A stretch of 64,000 bases of DNA, from contig JBBSFH010000010.1 in assembly GCA_038238915.1 (NCBI GenBank), positions 60,153 to 124,152 on the forward strand, written 5' to 3'. The DNA is from JAVVHE01 sp038238915. GTDB taxonomy: Bacteria; Pseudomonadota; Alphaproteobacteria; Sphingomonadales; Sphingomonadaceae. Below, in pieces: positions 1 to 7,500 of the stretch. The first letter of the stretch is position 1; each line of letters starts with the position of its first letter. The position numbers and the translations under genes are program-made. The notes beneath the pieces were generated by a model. That model had not been told where the DNA came from. It saw only the letters and a program-made list of their open reading frames with translations, and ran no database searches.

Positions 1-2922
1 CATCTCGGCGGGCTCGTCCGCCTGCGCGGCGAGGAAGGCGGCTTCCGCCAGCATCCTTGTCTGCAGCGGGAGCAGATCGCGGAAGATGCCCGAGAGTGTG
101 GCGATGACGTCGATGCGCGGGCGGGCAAGCTGCGCAAGCGGGACCAGTTCCGCGCCGCACAGCCGCCCGTAATTGTCGAAGCGGGGGCGGGCACCGATCA
201 GTGCCAGCGCCTGCGCGATCTGGCCGCCTTCGGACTTCATGTTGTCGCAGCCCCAGAGCACCATCGCGATGCTTCTGGGGTAGGGCGCGCCGTCCGCCAT
301 GTGGCGATCGATGATGCGCTGGGCCTGGAGCGCACCGTCCTGGACCGCGAAGTTCGACGGGATGCGGTAGGGATCGAAGCCGTGGAGGTTGCGGCCCGTG
401 GGCAGGATCGCGGGGGTGCGCAGCACGTCGCCGCCGACGGCGGGACGGATATAGCGTGCATCCAATGCGCGCACGATTGCGGCGAGTTCGGTGTCGTGCG
501 TGAGGTGCGTGTTGGCGGCGGCGAGATCGGCGAACAGGGGGGCGGCTTCTTCGATGGGCAGGCCCGACTGGAGCTGGGCGACCTTGGCGCTGCTGCCGCT
601 AACCAGCGCCTCGATCGAGGCACGCGTGGGGGCGAGGCCGCGGCCGGTGGCGATTTCGAGGAGCAGGTCGGCGCGCGCTTCGGGCGATGTGCCCTGGCCG
701 ATGATGTGGAGGCCAGACGGGATCAGCGTCTCCTCATACTCGTAGAGGCGCACGGCTAGCGACGCGACCTCGGCCTCGGGGTTGGCCCATGCCGGGGTGG
801 CGGGGGTGAGATCGAGCGCGGACGCCTGGTCCTGGATCATGGTCGCCAAGTCTTCGCGGTCGGCGTCGCCCGAGCGCCACCGGGCGAGCGTCGCCTTGAG
901 GTCGAGGAGGCCCTTGTAGAGGCCCGCGTGCGCGATGGGCGGGGTGAGGTAGGATATCAGCGTCGCGGCGGCGCGACGCTTGGCGATCGTGCCTTCGGAC
1001 GGGTTGTTGGCGGCATAGATGTAGAAATTCGGCACGTCGCCGATCAGCCGCTCGGGCCAGTCGTTGGCGGAGAGGCCGGTCTGCTTGCCGGGCATGAATT
1101 CGAGTGCGCCGTGCGTGCCGAAGTGGAGGAGCGCGTGCGCGCGGAAATCCTCGCGCAGCCAGCGGTAGAAGGCGGAGAAGGCGTGCGTGGGGGCGAAGCC
1201 GCCCTCGAACAGCAGCCGCATCGGATCGCCCTCGTAGCCGAAGGCGGGCTGGACGGTGACGGCGATGTTGCCGAACTGGGCACCAAGCACGTGGATCGAG
1301 GAACCGTCCGACTGCTGGCGGCCCGGTGCTGGGCCCCACTGGCCCTCGATCTGCGCGAGGTGGGGTTCGCGCCGCACGTGATCGTCGGTGGGGATGCGCG
1401 CGAGGACGTTCGCGTCCGCGCCGTAACGCGCGGCGTTGCCGGCGAGGATGGCTTCGCGCAGGGCATCGACGCTGGCGGGAACTTCGACGGTGTAGCCCTC
1501 GGCGGCGAGGCGGGTGAGGGTGGCGTGGACGCTCTGGAAGACGCTCAGGTAGGCGGCCGAGCCGACCGCGCCCGCGTTGGGCGGGAAGTTGAAGATCACC
1601 AGTCCGATGCGGCGCTCCGCGCGCTCGGATTTTGCGAGTTCGATCAGGCGTGCGGTCTTGGCGGCGAGCGCGTGGGCGCGCTCGGGGCAGGGGTGCATCG
1701 CACGCGCTAGGCCGCTGGTGGGAAACTGGCAGCGGTTGCCGCAGCCAGTGCAGGGCTGCCCGCTCGCATCCGCGCGGCCGCCGAACATCGTGGGGGCGGT
1801 CGCGCCATCGAGTTCGGGGATGGCGACCATCATCGTGGCCTCGATCGGCATCAGGCCGCGACTGGATGCGCCCCATGCCTGGATCGTCTGGAACTCGAGC
1901 GGGTGCGCCGCGAGATAGGGGCGATCGAGGCTGGCGAGAACCTCTTCGGCGGCCGCGCTGTCGTTGTAGGCGGGGCCTCCGACGAGGCTGAAGCCGGTCA
2001 GCGAGACCATCGCGTCGATGGTGGGCTTGCCGTTCGCCACGAAGAATTTCTCGATCGCGGGACGCGCGTCAAGCCCGCTGGCAAACGCGGGGATCACGTT
2101 CAGCCCGCGCGCCTCGAACGCGGTGATCACGCCATCATAATGTGCAGCGTCGTTGGCGAGCACGTAGGAGCGCAGCAAAAGCAGGCCGACGGTGCCATTG
2201 CTGCCCGCCTTCGGGAGCGCAGCGGGGGTGTTGCTCATGCGGCCGGGCAGGCGCGGGTGATAGACGCCGGTTTCGGGATATTCGATCGGCGGCGCGGCTT
2301 TGAGGTTGCCCTTCCACGCGGCGCGTGCGCCGGTGGCGTAGCGATCGACGAGGTTGCGCACGAGCGATTCGAAATTCTCGTCGCTGCCCGACAGCCAATA
2401 TTGCAGCGTGAGGAAGTAGGCGCGGACATCCTGTGCGGTGCCGGGAATAAACTTCAGGATCTTGGGCAGGCGCTTGAGCATCGCCATCTGCCCTGCGCCG
2501 GACGACTGGCCGGGCTTCTTGGGCGCGCCGCGCAGTTTCTTGAGCAGCGCCATCGGGCCCTTGGCGGGGGCATCCATCCGGTACGGGCCGAGCTTGGTGA
2601 GCTTGACGACTTCCGCCGCAGACATCGCGCCCACCATCGCGTCGCAGTCCTCGCGGCGCGCGGTGAGCTGCGGGAGGACTTTGGCGACATGCTCTTCCAT
2701 GAAGAGCATCGTCGAGATGAGGATGTCGCCCTGCGCGATGTCCTCGTGGCAGCGCACGAGCGCCTGCGGGTCTGCGGCCCAGTCCGAGGCAGCGTGAAAG
2801 CCGATCGTGAGGCCGGGGTTGGCGACCGCGAGGCGAACCTGCGCGCGCTCCGCCGCACCCGACAGGTGGTTGTCGAGCGTGACGATGACAACTCGCACGG
2901 GGGCAACGGTGTCAGCGCGCAT
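1..2922 (-). CDS. bchH: Magnesium chelatase subunit H (3' end beyond window)
   Basis: Large porphyrin-binding subunit of Mg-chelatase, which inserts Mg2+ into protoporphyrin IX with BchI and BchD in the cytoplasm. About 974 N-terminal residues are present of a family length near 1200, so the C-terminus lies left of the window. The reading frame is open throughout and contains typical BchH stretches such as PCTGCGNRCQFP and LLHFGTHGALEFMPGKQ. The ATG at 2922 lies inside the last codons of bchB (11-bp overlap), which points to translational coupling in a bchF-bchN-bchB-bchH operon. Recognition is by family similarity; the partial state is caused only by the window edge. Confidence 0.96.
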   Translation of the reverse strand, partial: MRADTVAPVRVVIVTLDNHLSGAAERAQVRLAVANPGLTIGFHAASDWAADPQALVRCHEDIAQGDILISTMLFMEEHVAKVLPQLTARREDCDAMVGAMSAAEVVKLTKLGPYRMDAPAKGPMALLKKLRGAPKKPGQSSGAGQMAMLKRLPKILKFIPGTAQDVRAYFLTLQYWLSGSDENFESLVRNLVDRYATGARAAWKGNLKAAPPIEYPETGVYHPRLPGRMSNTPAALPKAGSNGTVGLLLLRSYVLANDAAHYDGVITAFEARGLNVIPAFASGLDARPAIEKFFVANGKPTIDAMVSLTGFSLVGGPAYNDSAAAEEVLASLDRPYLAAHPLEFQTIQAWGASSRGLMPIEATMMVAIPELDGATAPTMFGGRADASGQPCTGCGNRCQFPTSGLARAMHPCPERAHALAAKTARLIELAKSERAERRIGLVIFNFPPNAGAVGSAAYLSVFQSVHATLTRLAAEGYTVEVPASVDALREAILAGNAARYGADANVLARIPTDDHVRREPHLAQIEGQWGPAPGRQQSDGSSIHVLGAQFGNIAVTVQPAFGYEGDPMRLLFEGGFAPTHAFSAFYRWLREDFRAHALLHFGTHGALEFMPGKQTGLSANDWPERLIGDVPNFYIYAANNPSEGTIAKRRAAATLISYLTPPIAHAGLYKGLLDLKATLARWRSGDADREDLATMIQDQASALDLTPATPAWANPEAEVASLAVRLYEYEETLIPSGLHIIGQGTSPEARADLLLEIATGRGLAPTRASIEALVSGSSAKVAQLQSGLPIEEAAPLFADLAAANTHLTHDTELAAIVRALDARYIRPAVGGDVLRTPAILPTGRNLHGFDPYRIPSNFAVQDGALQAQRIIDRHMADGAPYPRSIAMVLWGCDNMKSEGGQIAQALALIGARPRFDNYGRLCGAELVPLAQLARPRIDVIATLSGIFRDLLPLQTRMLAEAAFLAAQADEPAEM

Positions 2923-4519
2923 AGTGCGATTTCGCTTCATACAGCGTCTCGACGCCGATTGCGGCAAGTTGGCGTTCGGCGGCGTATTTCTCGGTGTTCC
3001 GTCGCGCTTTGCCGCGCACGAAGAAGGGTATCTTGCGCAGTTCGCGTTCGGCGTCGGGGTGCCAGGCGACCAAGATTGGGGCTTCGGCGAGACCCCCTCC
3101 GTCGGCTTCGCCGCCACCTCCCCCAACGGGGGAGGATCTTAGGTCCTCCCCCTCTGGGGGAGGTGCCCGAAGGGCGGAGGGGGTTTGGCCGTGGGCACCC
3201 AAATGGCTCGCCCCAGCCTCGTCGTGAAACTCGGGGTCTTCGCGGAACATCGTGAGCAGGTGTTCTTCCAGCCCCATCACGAGCGGATGCACCCACGTAT
3301 CGAACAGCACATTCGCGCCTTCGAAGCCCATTTGCGGCGAGTAGCGCGCGGGGAAGTCCTGCACATGAACCGGCGCGCTGATGACCGCACACGGGATGCG
3401 CAGCCGCTTGGCGATGTGGCGCTCCATCTGCGTGCCGAGGATCAGCTCGGGCGAGAGTGCCTTGATCGCGTCCTCGACCTCCAGATAATCGTCGGTGATC
3501 AGCGGCTCGACACCGTATTTCGCCGCCGCCTCGCGCAGATCGCGGGCGAATTCGCGGTTGTAGCAACCCAGCCCCACCACCTCGAAGCCGAGTTCTTCGG
3601 TGGCAACGCGCGCCGCCGCCATGGCGTGCGTGGCGTCGGCGAAGATGAAGACGCGCTTGGCGGTGAGATAGGTCGAATCGACCGAACGGCTGTACCACGG
3701 GAGGCGACTGGGGGTGCCCGCGAGCGCTTGCGCAGGATCGATCCCCGCGACGGCGGCGATCTCGGCGATGAAGTCCTTCGTCGCGCCGAAGCCGATCGGG
3801 ATCGTGCGGACGGTGGGCTGCTTGAACGTGCGCTCGAGCCAACGGCAAGCGGTGTCGGCGGTCTCGGGATAGAGGCAGATGTTGAAATCGGCCTCGCCCA
3901 GCCGGACGAGATCGGCGGGGGATGCGCCCATCGGCGCGGTAACGTTGATATCGACTCCAAGCGCGCCCAACAACTTGGTGATCTCGGCCACATCGTCCCG
4001 ATGGCGAAACCCGAGCGCGGTCGGGCCCAGAAGGTTGGCGCGCGGGCTGCGGCCTTCGCGGGGGGAGGGCTTCAGCGAGCGGTCCGCGAGCGCGCGCACC
4101 AGCGCATGGAAGGTCTCGGCCGCGCCCCAATGCTCCTTGCGCTGGTAGCTGGGGAGTTCGAGCGCGATCACGGGGATGGGCAGGCCCAGCGCCTTGGCGA
4201 GGCCGGCGGGATCGTCCTGGATCAGTTCGGCGGTGCAGCTCGCGCCAACCAGCATCGCCTGCGGCTTGAAGCGCGCATAGGCGTCGGCGGCGGCGGTCTT
4301 GAACAGTTCGGCGGTATCGCCGCCCAAGTCGCGCGCCTCGAACGTGGTGTAGGTGACGGGGGGTCGCTCGCTACGGCGCTCGATCATTGTGAACAACAGG
4401 TCTGCGTACGTGTCCCCCTGCGGCGCGTGGAGGACGTAATGGACGCCCGTCATCGCGGTGGCGACACGCATCGCGCCGACGTGGGGCGGGCCTTCATATG
4501 TCCAAACCGAGAGCTGCAT
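2912..4519 (-). CDS. bchB: Light-independent protochlorophyllide reductase subunit B
   Basis: BchB subunit of DPOR. With BchN it forms the catalytic tetramer that reduces the D ring of protochlorophyllide with electrons from BchL. I start it at MQLSVWTYEG because this matches the family N-terminus and the ATG overlaps the bchN stop (TGATG); upstream residues in the open frame look non-coding. Asp36, the known unusual ligand of the NB cluster, is present in GDTYAD, and the C-terminal domain (KIPFFVRGKARRNTEK) is intact. Length 535 aa. Residues about 446-476, in the linker before the C-terminal domain, are encoded by a palindromic GC-rich repeat (3093-3183) and look like an in-frame insertion. 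Confidence 0.97.
   Translation of the reverse strand: MQLSVWTYEGPPHVGAMRVATAMTGVHYVLHAPQGDTYADLLFTMIERRSERPPVTYTTFEARDLGGDTAELFKTAAADAYARFKPQAMLVGASCTAELIQDDPAGLAKALGLPIPVIALELPSYQRKEHWGAAETFHALVRALADRSLKPSPREGRSPRANLLGPTALGFRHRDDVAEITKLLGALGVDINVTAPMGASPADLVRLGEADFNICLYPETADTACRWLERTFKQPTVRTIPIGFGATKDFIAEIAAVAGIDPAQALAGTPSRLPWYSRSVDSTYLTAKRVFIFADATHAMAAARVATEELGFEVVGLGCYNREFARDLREAAAKYGVEPLITDDYLEVEDAIKALSPELILGTQMERHIAKRLRIPCAVISAPVHVQDFPARYSPQMGFEGANVLFDTWVHPLVMGLEEHLLTMFREDPEFHDEAGASHLGAHGQTPSALRAPPPEGEDLRSSPVGGGGGEADGGGLAEAPILVAWHPDAERELRKIPFFVRGKARRNTEKYAAERQLAAIGVETLYEAKSHYAR
3093..3183. repeat. Palindromic element inside bchB
   Basis: About 91 bp with outer inverted arms CCCCCTCCG / CGGAGGGGG and two inner hairpins built on CCTCCCCC / GGGGGAGG. 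This type of sequence normally sits between genes in GC-rich proteobacteria. Here it is read in frame as a Pro/Gly/Glu-rich linker in BchB. A simpler relative of the inner hairpin stands between genes at 25685-25711. Confidence 0.8.
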
Positions 4520-5853
4520 CAGACCGCGAGCCTTTCGCGGCGGTTGCCGGGGCGCGCGAACAGTTCGGCCAGATCGCCCGCCTGATCGAACCCGTGGACG
4601 GGGCTGAACACGAGTTCGATCGACCATTTGGTCGTTAGCCCCATCGCCTCGAGCGGATTGGCGAGGCCAAGACCGCACACGGTCAGATCGGGCCGCTGCG
4701 CGCGAGCACGATCGAGCTGGCGGTCGACGTCCTGGCCCTCGCTGATAAGCGCCTCGGCGGGGAGCGCCGCGAGTTCGTGCGCGAGGTGCGCCTTGTGAAG
4801 GAACGGCGTGCCGACTTCGACCGGGATCATGCCAAGTTCGTTTGCAAGAAAGCGCGCGAGGGGGATTTCGAGCTGCGAATCGGGGAAGAAGAAGATGCGC
4901 TTGCCTTCGAGCGCGGGGCGGTGGCGCGCGGTGGCGCGGTGGGCGCGCTCGCGCGGCGCGGCGACGACCTGATCGAAGCGGGATTGGGGGACGCCGAAGG
5001 CGGTGGCGGCGGCTTGCAGCCAGTGGGTGGTGCCCTCGGCACCGAAGGGGAACAGCGCGGGGAGGTGAGTGGCTCCGCGCGCTTCGAGCGCCTGCGCGGT
5101 GGCGGCGAGGAAGGGCTGGGCGAGAAGGAAGCGGGTGTTTGGGCCGATCGCGGGGAGGTCGGCGGCGCGGCGGGGGGGGAACGAGGCGACGTGGGCGATG
5201 CCCATTTCGGTGAGGAGGCGGCGGAACTGGTCTTCGACGACGTCGGGAAGGCTGCCGACGATCAGCAACGCTCCCTCTCCCTCGCTCCCCCGGCTCAAGG
5301 CCGGGGTCGCATTTCCCTCCCCCCGGTAGGGGGAGGGGGGGGCTGCGGGGCAGTTGGGGACCAGTGCCGCCAGGCAGGCGTCTTCGCCTTGGGTGAAGCT
5401 GGTTTCGATGCCGCTGCCCGAATAGTTGAGCACGCGGGCGTGGCCCGTGTGCTTGGCATCCAGGCGCGCCGCCGCCTTCGAAAGATCGAGCTTGATCACC
5501 TCACTCGGGCACGATCCCACGAGAAACAGCAGCCGGATTTCGGGCCGCCGCGCCAGCAGGCGATCGACCACCCGGTCGAGCTCCTCGTTGCAGTCCGCCA
5601 TGCCCGCGAGATCGCGCTCCTCGATGATCGCGGTGGCGAAGCGGGGTTCGGCGAACACCATCACCCCTGCGGCGGATTGTAGCAGGTGCGCGCAGGTGCG
5701 CGATCCAACGACCAAAAAGAATGCGTCGGTGATCTTGCGATGGAGCCAGATGATGCCGGTCAGCCCACAGAACACCTCGCGCTGCCCACGCTCGCGCAGG
5801 ATCGGACGGGGGTCGCGTTCGGCGACGGGAGGCGCGGCGGCGAGCGTCGTCAC
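4519..5853 (-). CDS. bchN: Light-independent protochlorophyllide reductase subunit N
   Basis: BchN subunit of the DPOR catalytic component, 444 aa. The three cysteines that bind the NB [4Fe-4S] cluster are visible as Cys29 (VFCGLTG), Cys54 (GSRTCAHLLQ) and Cys115 (VGSCPSEVIK), each shifted by three residues from the Rhodobacter numbering as I know it. Its stop overlaps the bchB start and its start overlaps the bchF stop, so expression is probably coupled. Residues about 170-194 (a stretch containing PPSPYRGEG and SRGSEGEG) correspond to a palindromic repeat that interrupts the normally compact segment before ALLIVGSLPDVVEDQF. Confidence 0.97.
   Translation of the reverse strand: MTTLAAAPPVAERDPRPILRERGQREVFCGLTGIIWLHRKITDAFFLVVGSRTCAHLLQSAAGVMVFAEPRFATAIIEERDLAGMADCNEELDRVVDRLLARRPEIRLLFLVGSCPSEVIKLDLSKAAARLDAKHTGHARVLNYSGSGIETSFTQGEDACLAALVPNCPAAPPSPYRGEGNATPALSRGSEGEGALLIVGSLPDVVEDQFRRLLTEMGIAHVASFPPRRAADLPAIGPNTRFLLAQPFLAATAQALEARGATHLPALFPFGAEGTTHWLQAAATAFGVPQSRFDQVVAAPRERAHRATARHRPALEGKRIFFFPDSQLEIPLARFLANELGMIPVEVGTPFLHKAHLAHELAALPAEALISEGQDVDRQLDRARAQRPDLTVCGLGLANPLEAMGLTTKWSIELVFSPVHGFDQAGDLAELFARPGNRRERLAV
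5270..5343. repeat. Palindromic element inside bchN
   Basis: GC-rich segment with two hairpins: one around CCCCCGGC / GCCGGGG near 5286-5306 and one around CCCTCCCCCC / GGGGGAGGG near 5315-5339. It is read in frame as a Pro/Ser/Gly/Glu-rich insert in BchN. The boundaries are approximate. It resembles the intergenic palindromes in this window more than coding DNA. Confidence 0.7.
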
Positions 5854-6362
5854 GCCGCCACCATCGCGGCTGACGGCTGGTTGCGTGTATCAATCCGGGC
5901 GGCGCGCAGTTTGAGGATGAACTGCGTCGCGTTGATTACATACGTTGCATACGCCGCAAGTGCGAGCCAGAGTCGCTGCTCGACGGTGCCAATGTGGGAA
6001 AGAAGCGCGATCAGATACGCGCTGTGGAGCGCGATCACGATCATCGAAAACATGTCTTCCCAATAGAAGGCGCGCGCGAACAGGTAGCGGCCGAACACCA
6101 CTTTTTCCCAGATCGCTCCCGTAATCATGATCGTGTAGAGCGCCAGCGTCTTCACCACGACCGAGATCGTCGCAGCCGCTTCATGCTCGCCATGGCGCAG
6201 ATAGCGCACCACCAGCACGAGACTGACGAGGAAAATCAGGAACTGCACCGGTGCCAGCACGCCCTGGACGATCGTCCACGGGCTCGCATCGCGACGCACG
6301 CGCTCGTCGGGCGTGTAGAGTGGCGCTCGCTCGATGGTCCGTCCCTCCCGCACTCGATGCAC
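5850..6362 (-). CDS. bchF: 3-vinyl bacteriochlorophyllide hydratase
   Basis: BchF hydrates the C3 vinyl group of (bacterio)chlorophyllide on the way to bacteriochlorophyll a. The diagnostic core is present (LYTPDERVRRDASPWTIVQG, then VLAPVQFLIFLVSLVLVVRYL), with about four membrane segments. The start is uncertain. An upstream ATG at 6464 would add 34 residues unlike the family and would lie upstream of the TTGACA promoter-like box at 6411-6416, so I chose the GTG at 6362, giving 170 aa, close to the usual length; GTG 6353 is also possible. First gene of the bchFNBH run, with a 4-bp overlap to bchN. Confidence 0.92.
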   Translation of the reverse strand: MHRVREGRTIERAPLYTPDERVRRDASPWTIVQGVLAPVQFLIFLVSLVLVVRYLRHGEHEAAATISVVVKTLALYTIMITGAIWEKVVFGRYLFARAFYWEDMFSMIVIALHSAYLIALLSHIGTVEQRLWLALAAYATYVINATQFILKLRAARIDTRNQPSAAMVAA

Positions 6363-6385
6363 CGCCTGGCTTGTTGTGGATGACG

Positions 6386-6446
6386 CGAGATTGGTCCGGG
6401 GCGGGACTAGTGTCAAGCTGGCCTGTCGTCCAAATGTTTTGACACT
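6386..6446. promoter_or_regulatory. Divergent bchF / aerR control region with inverted TTGACACT boxes
   Basis: AGTGTCAA (6409-6416) and TTGACACT (6439-6446) are an exact 8-bp inverted repeat. Each contains TTGACA oriented outwards, so each can act as a -35 box: leftward to a weak CAATCT (6386-6391) for bchF and rightward towards aerR. The repeat also contains TGT/ACA half sites as in PpsR boxes, but the spacing is 28 bp rather than the canonical 12. Assignment to PpsR is inference. Confidence 0.5.
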
Positions 6447-6572
6447 TTCCAACGGGTGCGCCAAAAACCCTTTGCCACTGATCGAGGAACGGGCTTAGCT
6501 TGCGCGCGTCGGCAAAGAGATGGGCAGAACGCCCTCGGACCGGCGCGGCGCTTGCGGCGGGGATGCGTGCGA

Positions 6573-7475
6573 ATGGCAACGATGCAGGGACTGGACTGGA
6601 TCGATGGGACTTCGGCTCGCCGACGGCGAGTCGCGCCGCGCATGACCAACGGTCGCACGTATTCAGCCCGAAGTCCGCGCGATGCGCACGACGCCCAGAC
6701 GCTGACACAGGTGATCGAGGGGGAGATTATTCCCCGATTGCTGCTCGCCCATCGCACCGATCCTGGCCGCACGATCACGCTCGGCACGCCGCCGGTGGGC
6801 GTGCTTGCGCTCGATGTGGAGACGATGGCGCCGATGGCGCTCGCCCTGGATACCTATGCGCTGCTGCGCCATGTGGAGGGCTTCCTTGCGCGCGGGGTGA
6901 GCGTCAAGGATGTGTTCATGGATCTGCTCGCTCCGGTCGCGCGGCGACTCGGCGAGTTCTGGGAAGCCGATGCGTGCGACTTCATCGATGTGACGATGGG
7001 CCTCTGGCGTCTCCAGGAAGTGGTGCGCGAGGTTTCGCAGCGGACGCCGGGCGTAGCGGCGACCGGTGTCGGCCGAACCGCACTCTTCGCGCCGATCCCG
7101 GGCGAGCAGCACAGTTTCGGATCGGTGATGGTGGAGGAACTCTTCCGCCGCTCGGGCTGGCAAACGGTGAGCGCGCTCGATGGGGACGAGCCGACGCTGT
7201 TGAGCATGGTCGGCGCGCAGGCTTTCGATCTGGTGGGATTGACGGCGAGCGTTGCGGACCATTTGTCCGACGCACGCGCGACGATCGCTGCGCTGCGAGC
7301 CGCATCGAGCAATCCGCACCTGGTGGTGATGGTGGGCGGCGCTGCGGTTGGCGGTCAGGCGGATCTTGCACACAGTGTGGGAGCCGACGGTACGGCGTCG
7401 AACGCGGCCGAGGCGGTCACGCAGGCCGAGCGGCTGATGTCGCAACGCGCGCAGCGGAGCGCCGCGCGGAGCTGA
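6573..7475 (+). CDS. aerR: Cobalamin-binding antirepressor of the PpaA/AerR type
   Basis: 300 aa. The C-terminal half is a short B12-binding domain: GEQHSFGSVMVEELFRRSGW has the E-x-H-x-x-G signature with His180 as likely cobalt ligand, followed by GLTASV and by MVGGAAVGG near residue 285. In Rhodobacter, AerR/PpaA with cobalamin antagonises the repressor CrtJ/PpsR in response to light and oxygen. It lies immediately upstream of ppsR and divergent from bchF, the conserved order. Start chosen at the ATG with GGGGA about 9 nt upstream; the longer open frame upstream has no family similarity, and MTNGRTYS at residue 24 is an alternative. Confidence 0.93.
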   Translation: MATMQGLDWIDGTSARRRRVAPRMTNGRTYSARSPRDAHDAQTLTQVIEGEIIPRLLLAHRTDPGRTITLGTPPVGVLALDVETMAPMALALDTYALLRHVEGFLARGVSVKDVFMDLLAPVARRLGEFWEADACDFIDVTMGLWRLQEVVREVSQRTPGVAATGVGRTALFAPIPGEQHSFGSVMVEELFRRSGWQTVSALDGDEPTLLSMVGAQAFDLVGLTASVADHLSDARATIAALRAASSNPHLVVMVGGAAVGGQADLAHSVGADGTASNAAEAVTQAERLMSQRAQRSAARS

Positions 7476-7500
7476 GCGCCGCGAGCGCCGGCGGCGCGCG

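Noticed and set aside
1903..4585. Long plus-strand open frames opposite bchH and bchB
   Set aside because: High-GC antisense shadows rich in Arg/Ala/Gly with no family motif, opposite certain genes.
2912..4678. Longer bchB frame beginning at 4678
   Set aside because: The first 53 residues are antisense-like basic sequence overlapping bchN; the family N-terminus begins at 4519.
6411..6444. Canonical PpsR site between bchF and aerR
   Set aside because: TGT and ACA half sites are present but the spacing is 28, not 12; kept only as an inverted repeat.
6486..6510. GGAAC-N16-CGTC upstream of aerR as an EcfG promoter
   Set aside because: Last base of the -10 differs and there is no functional reason; chance match is likely in GC-rich DNA.
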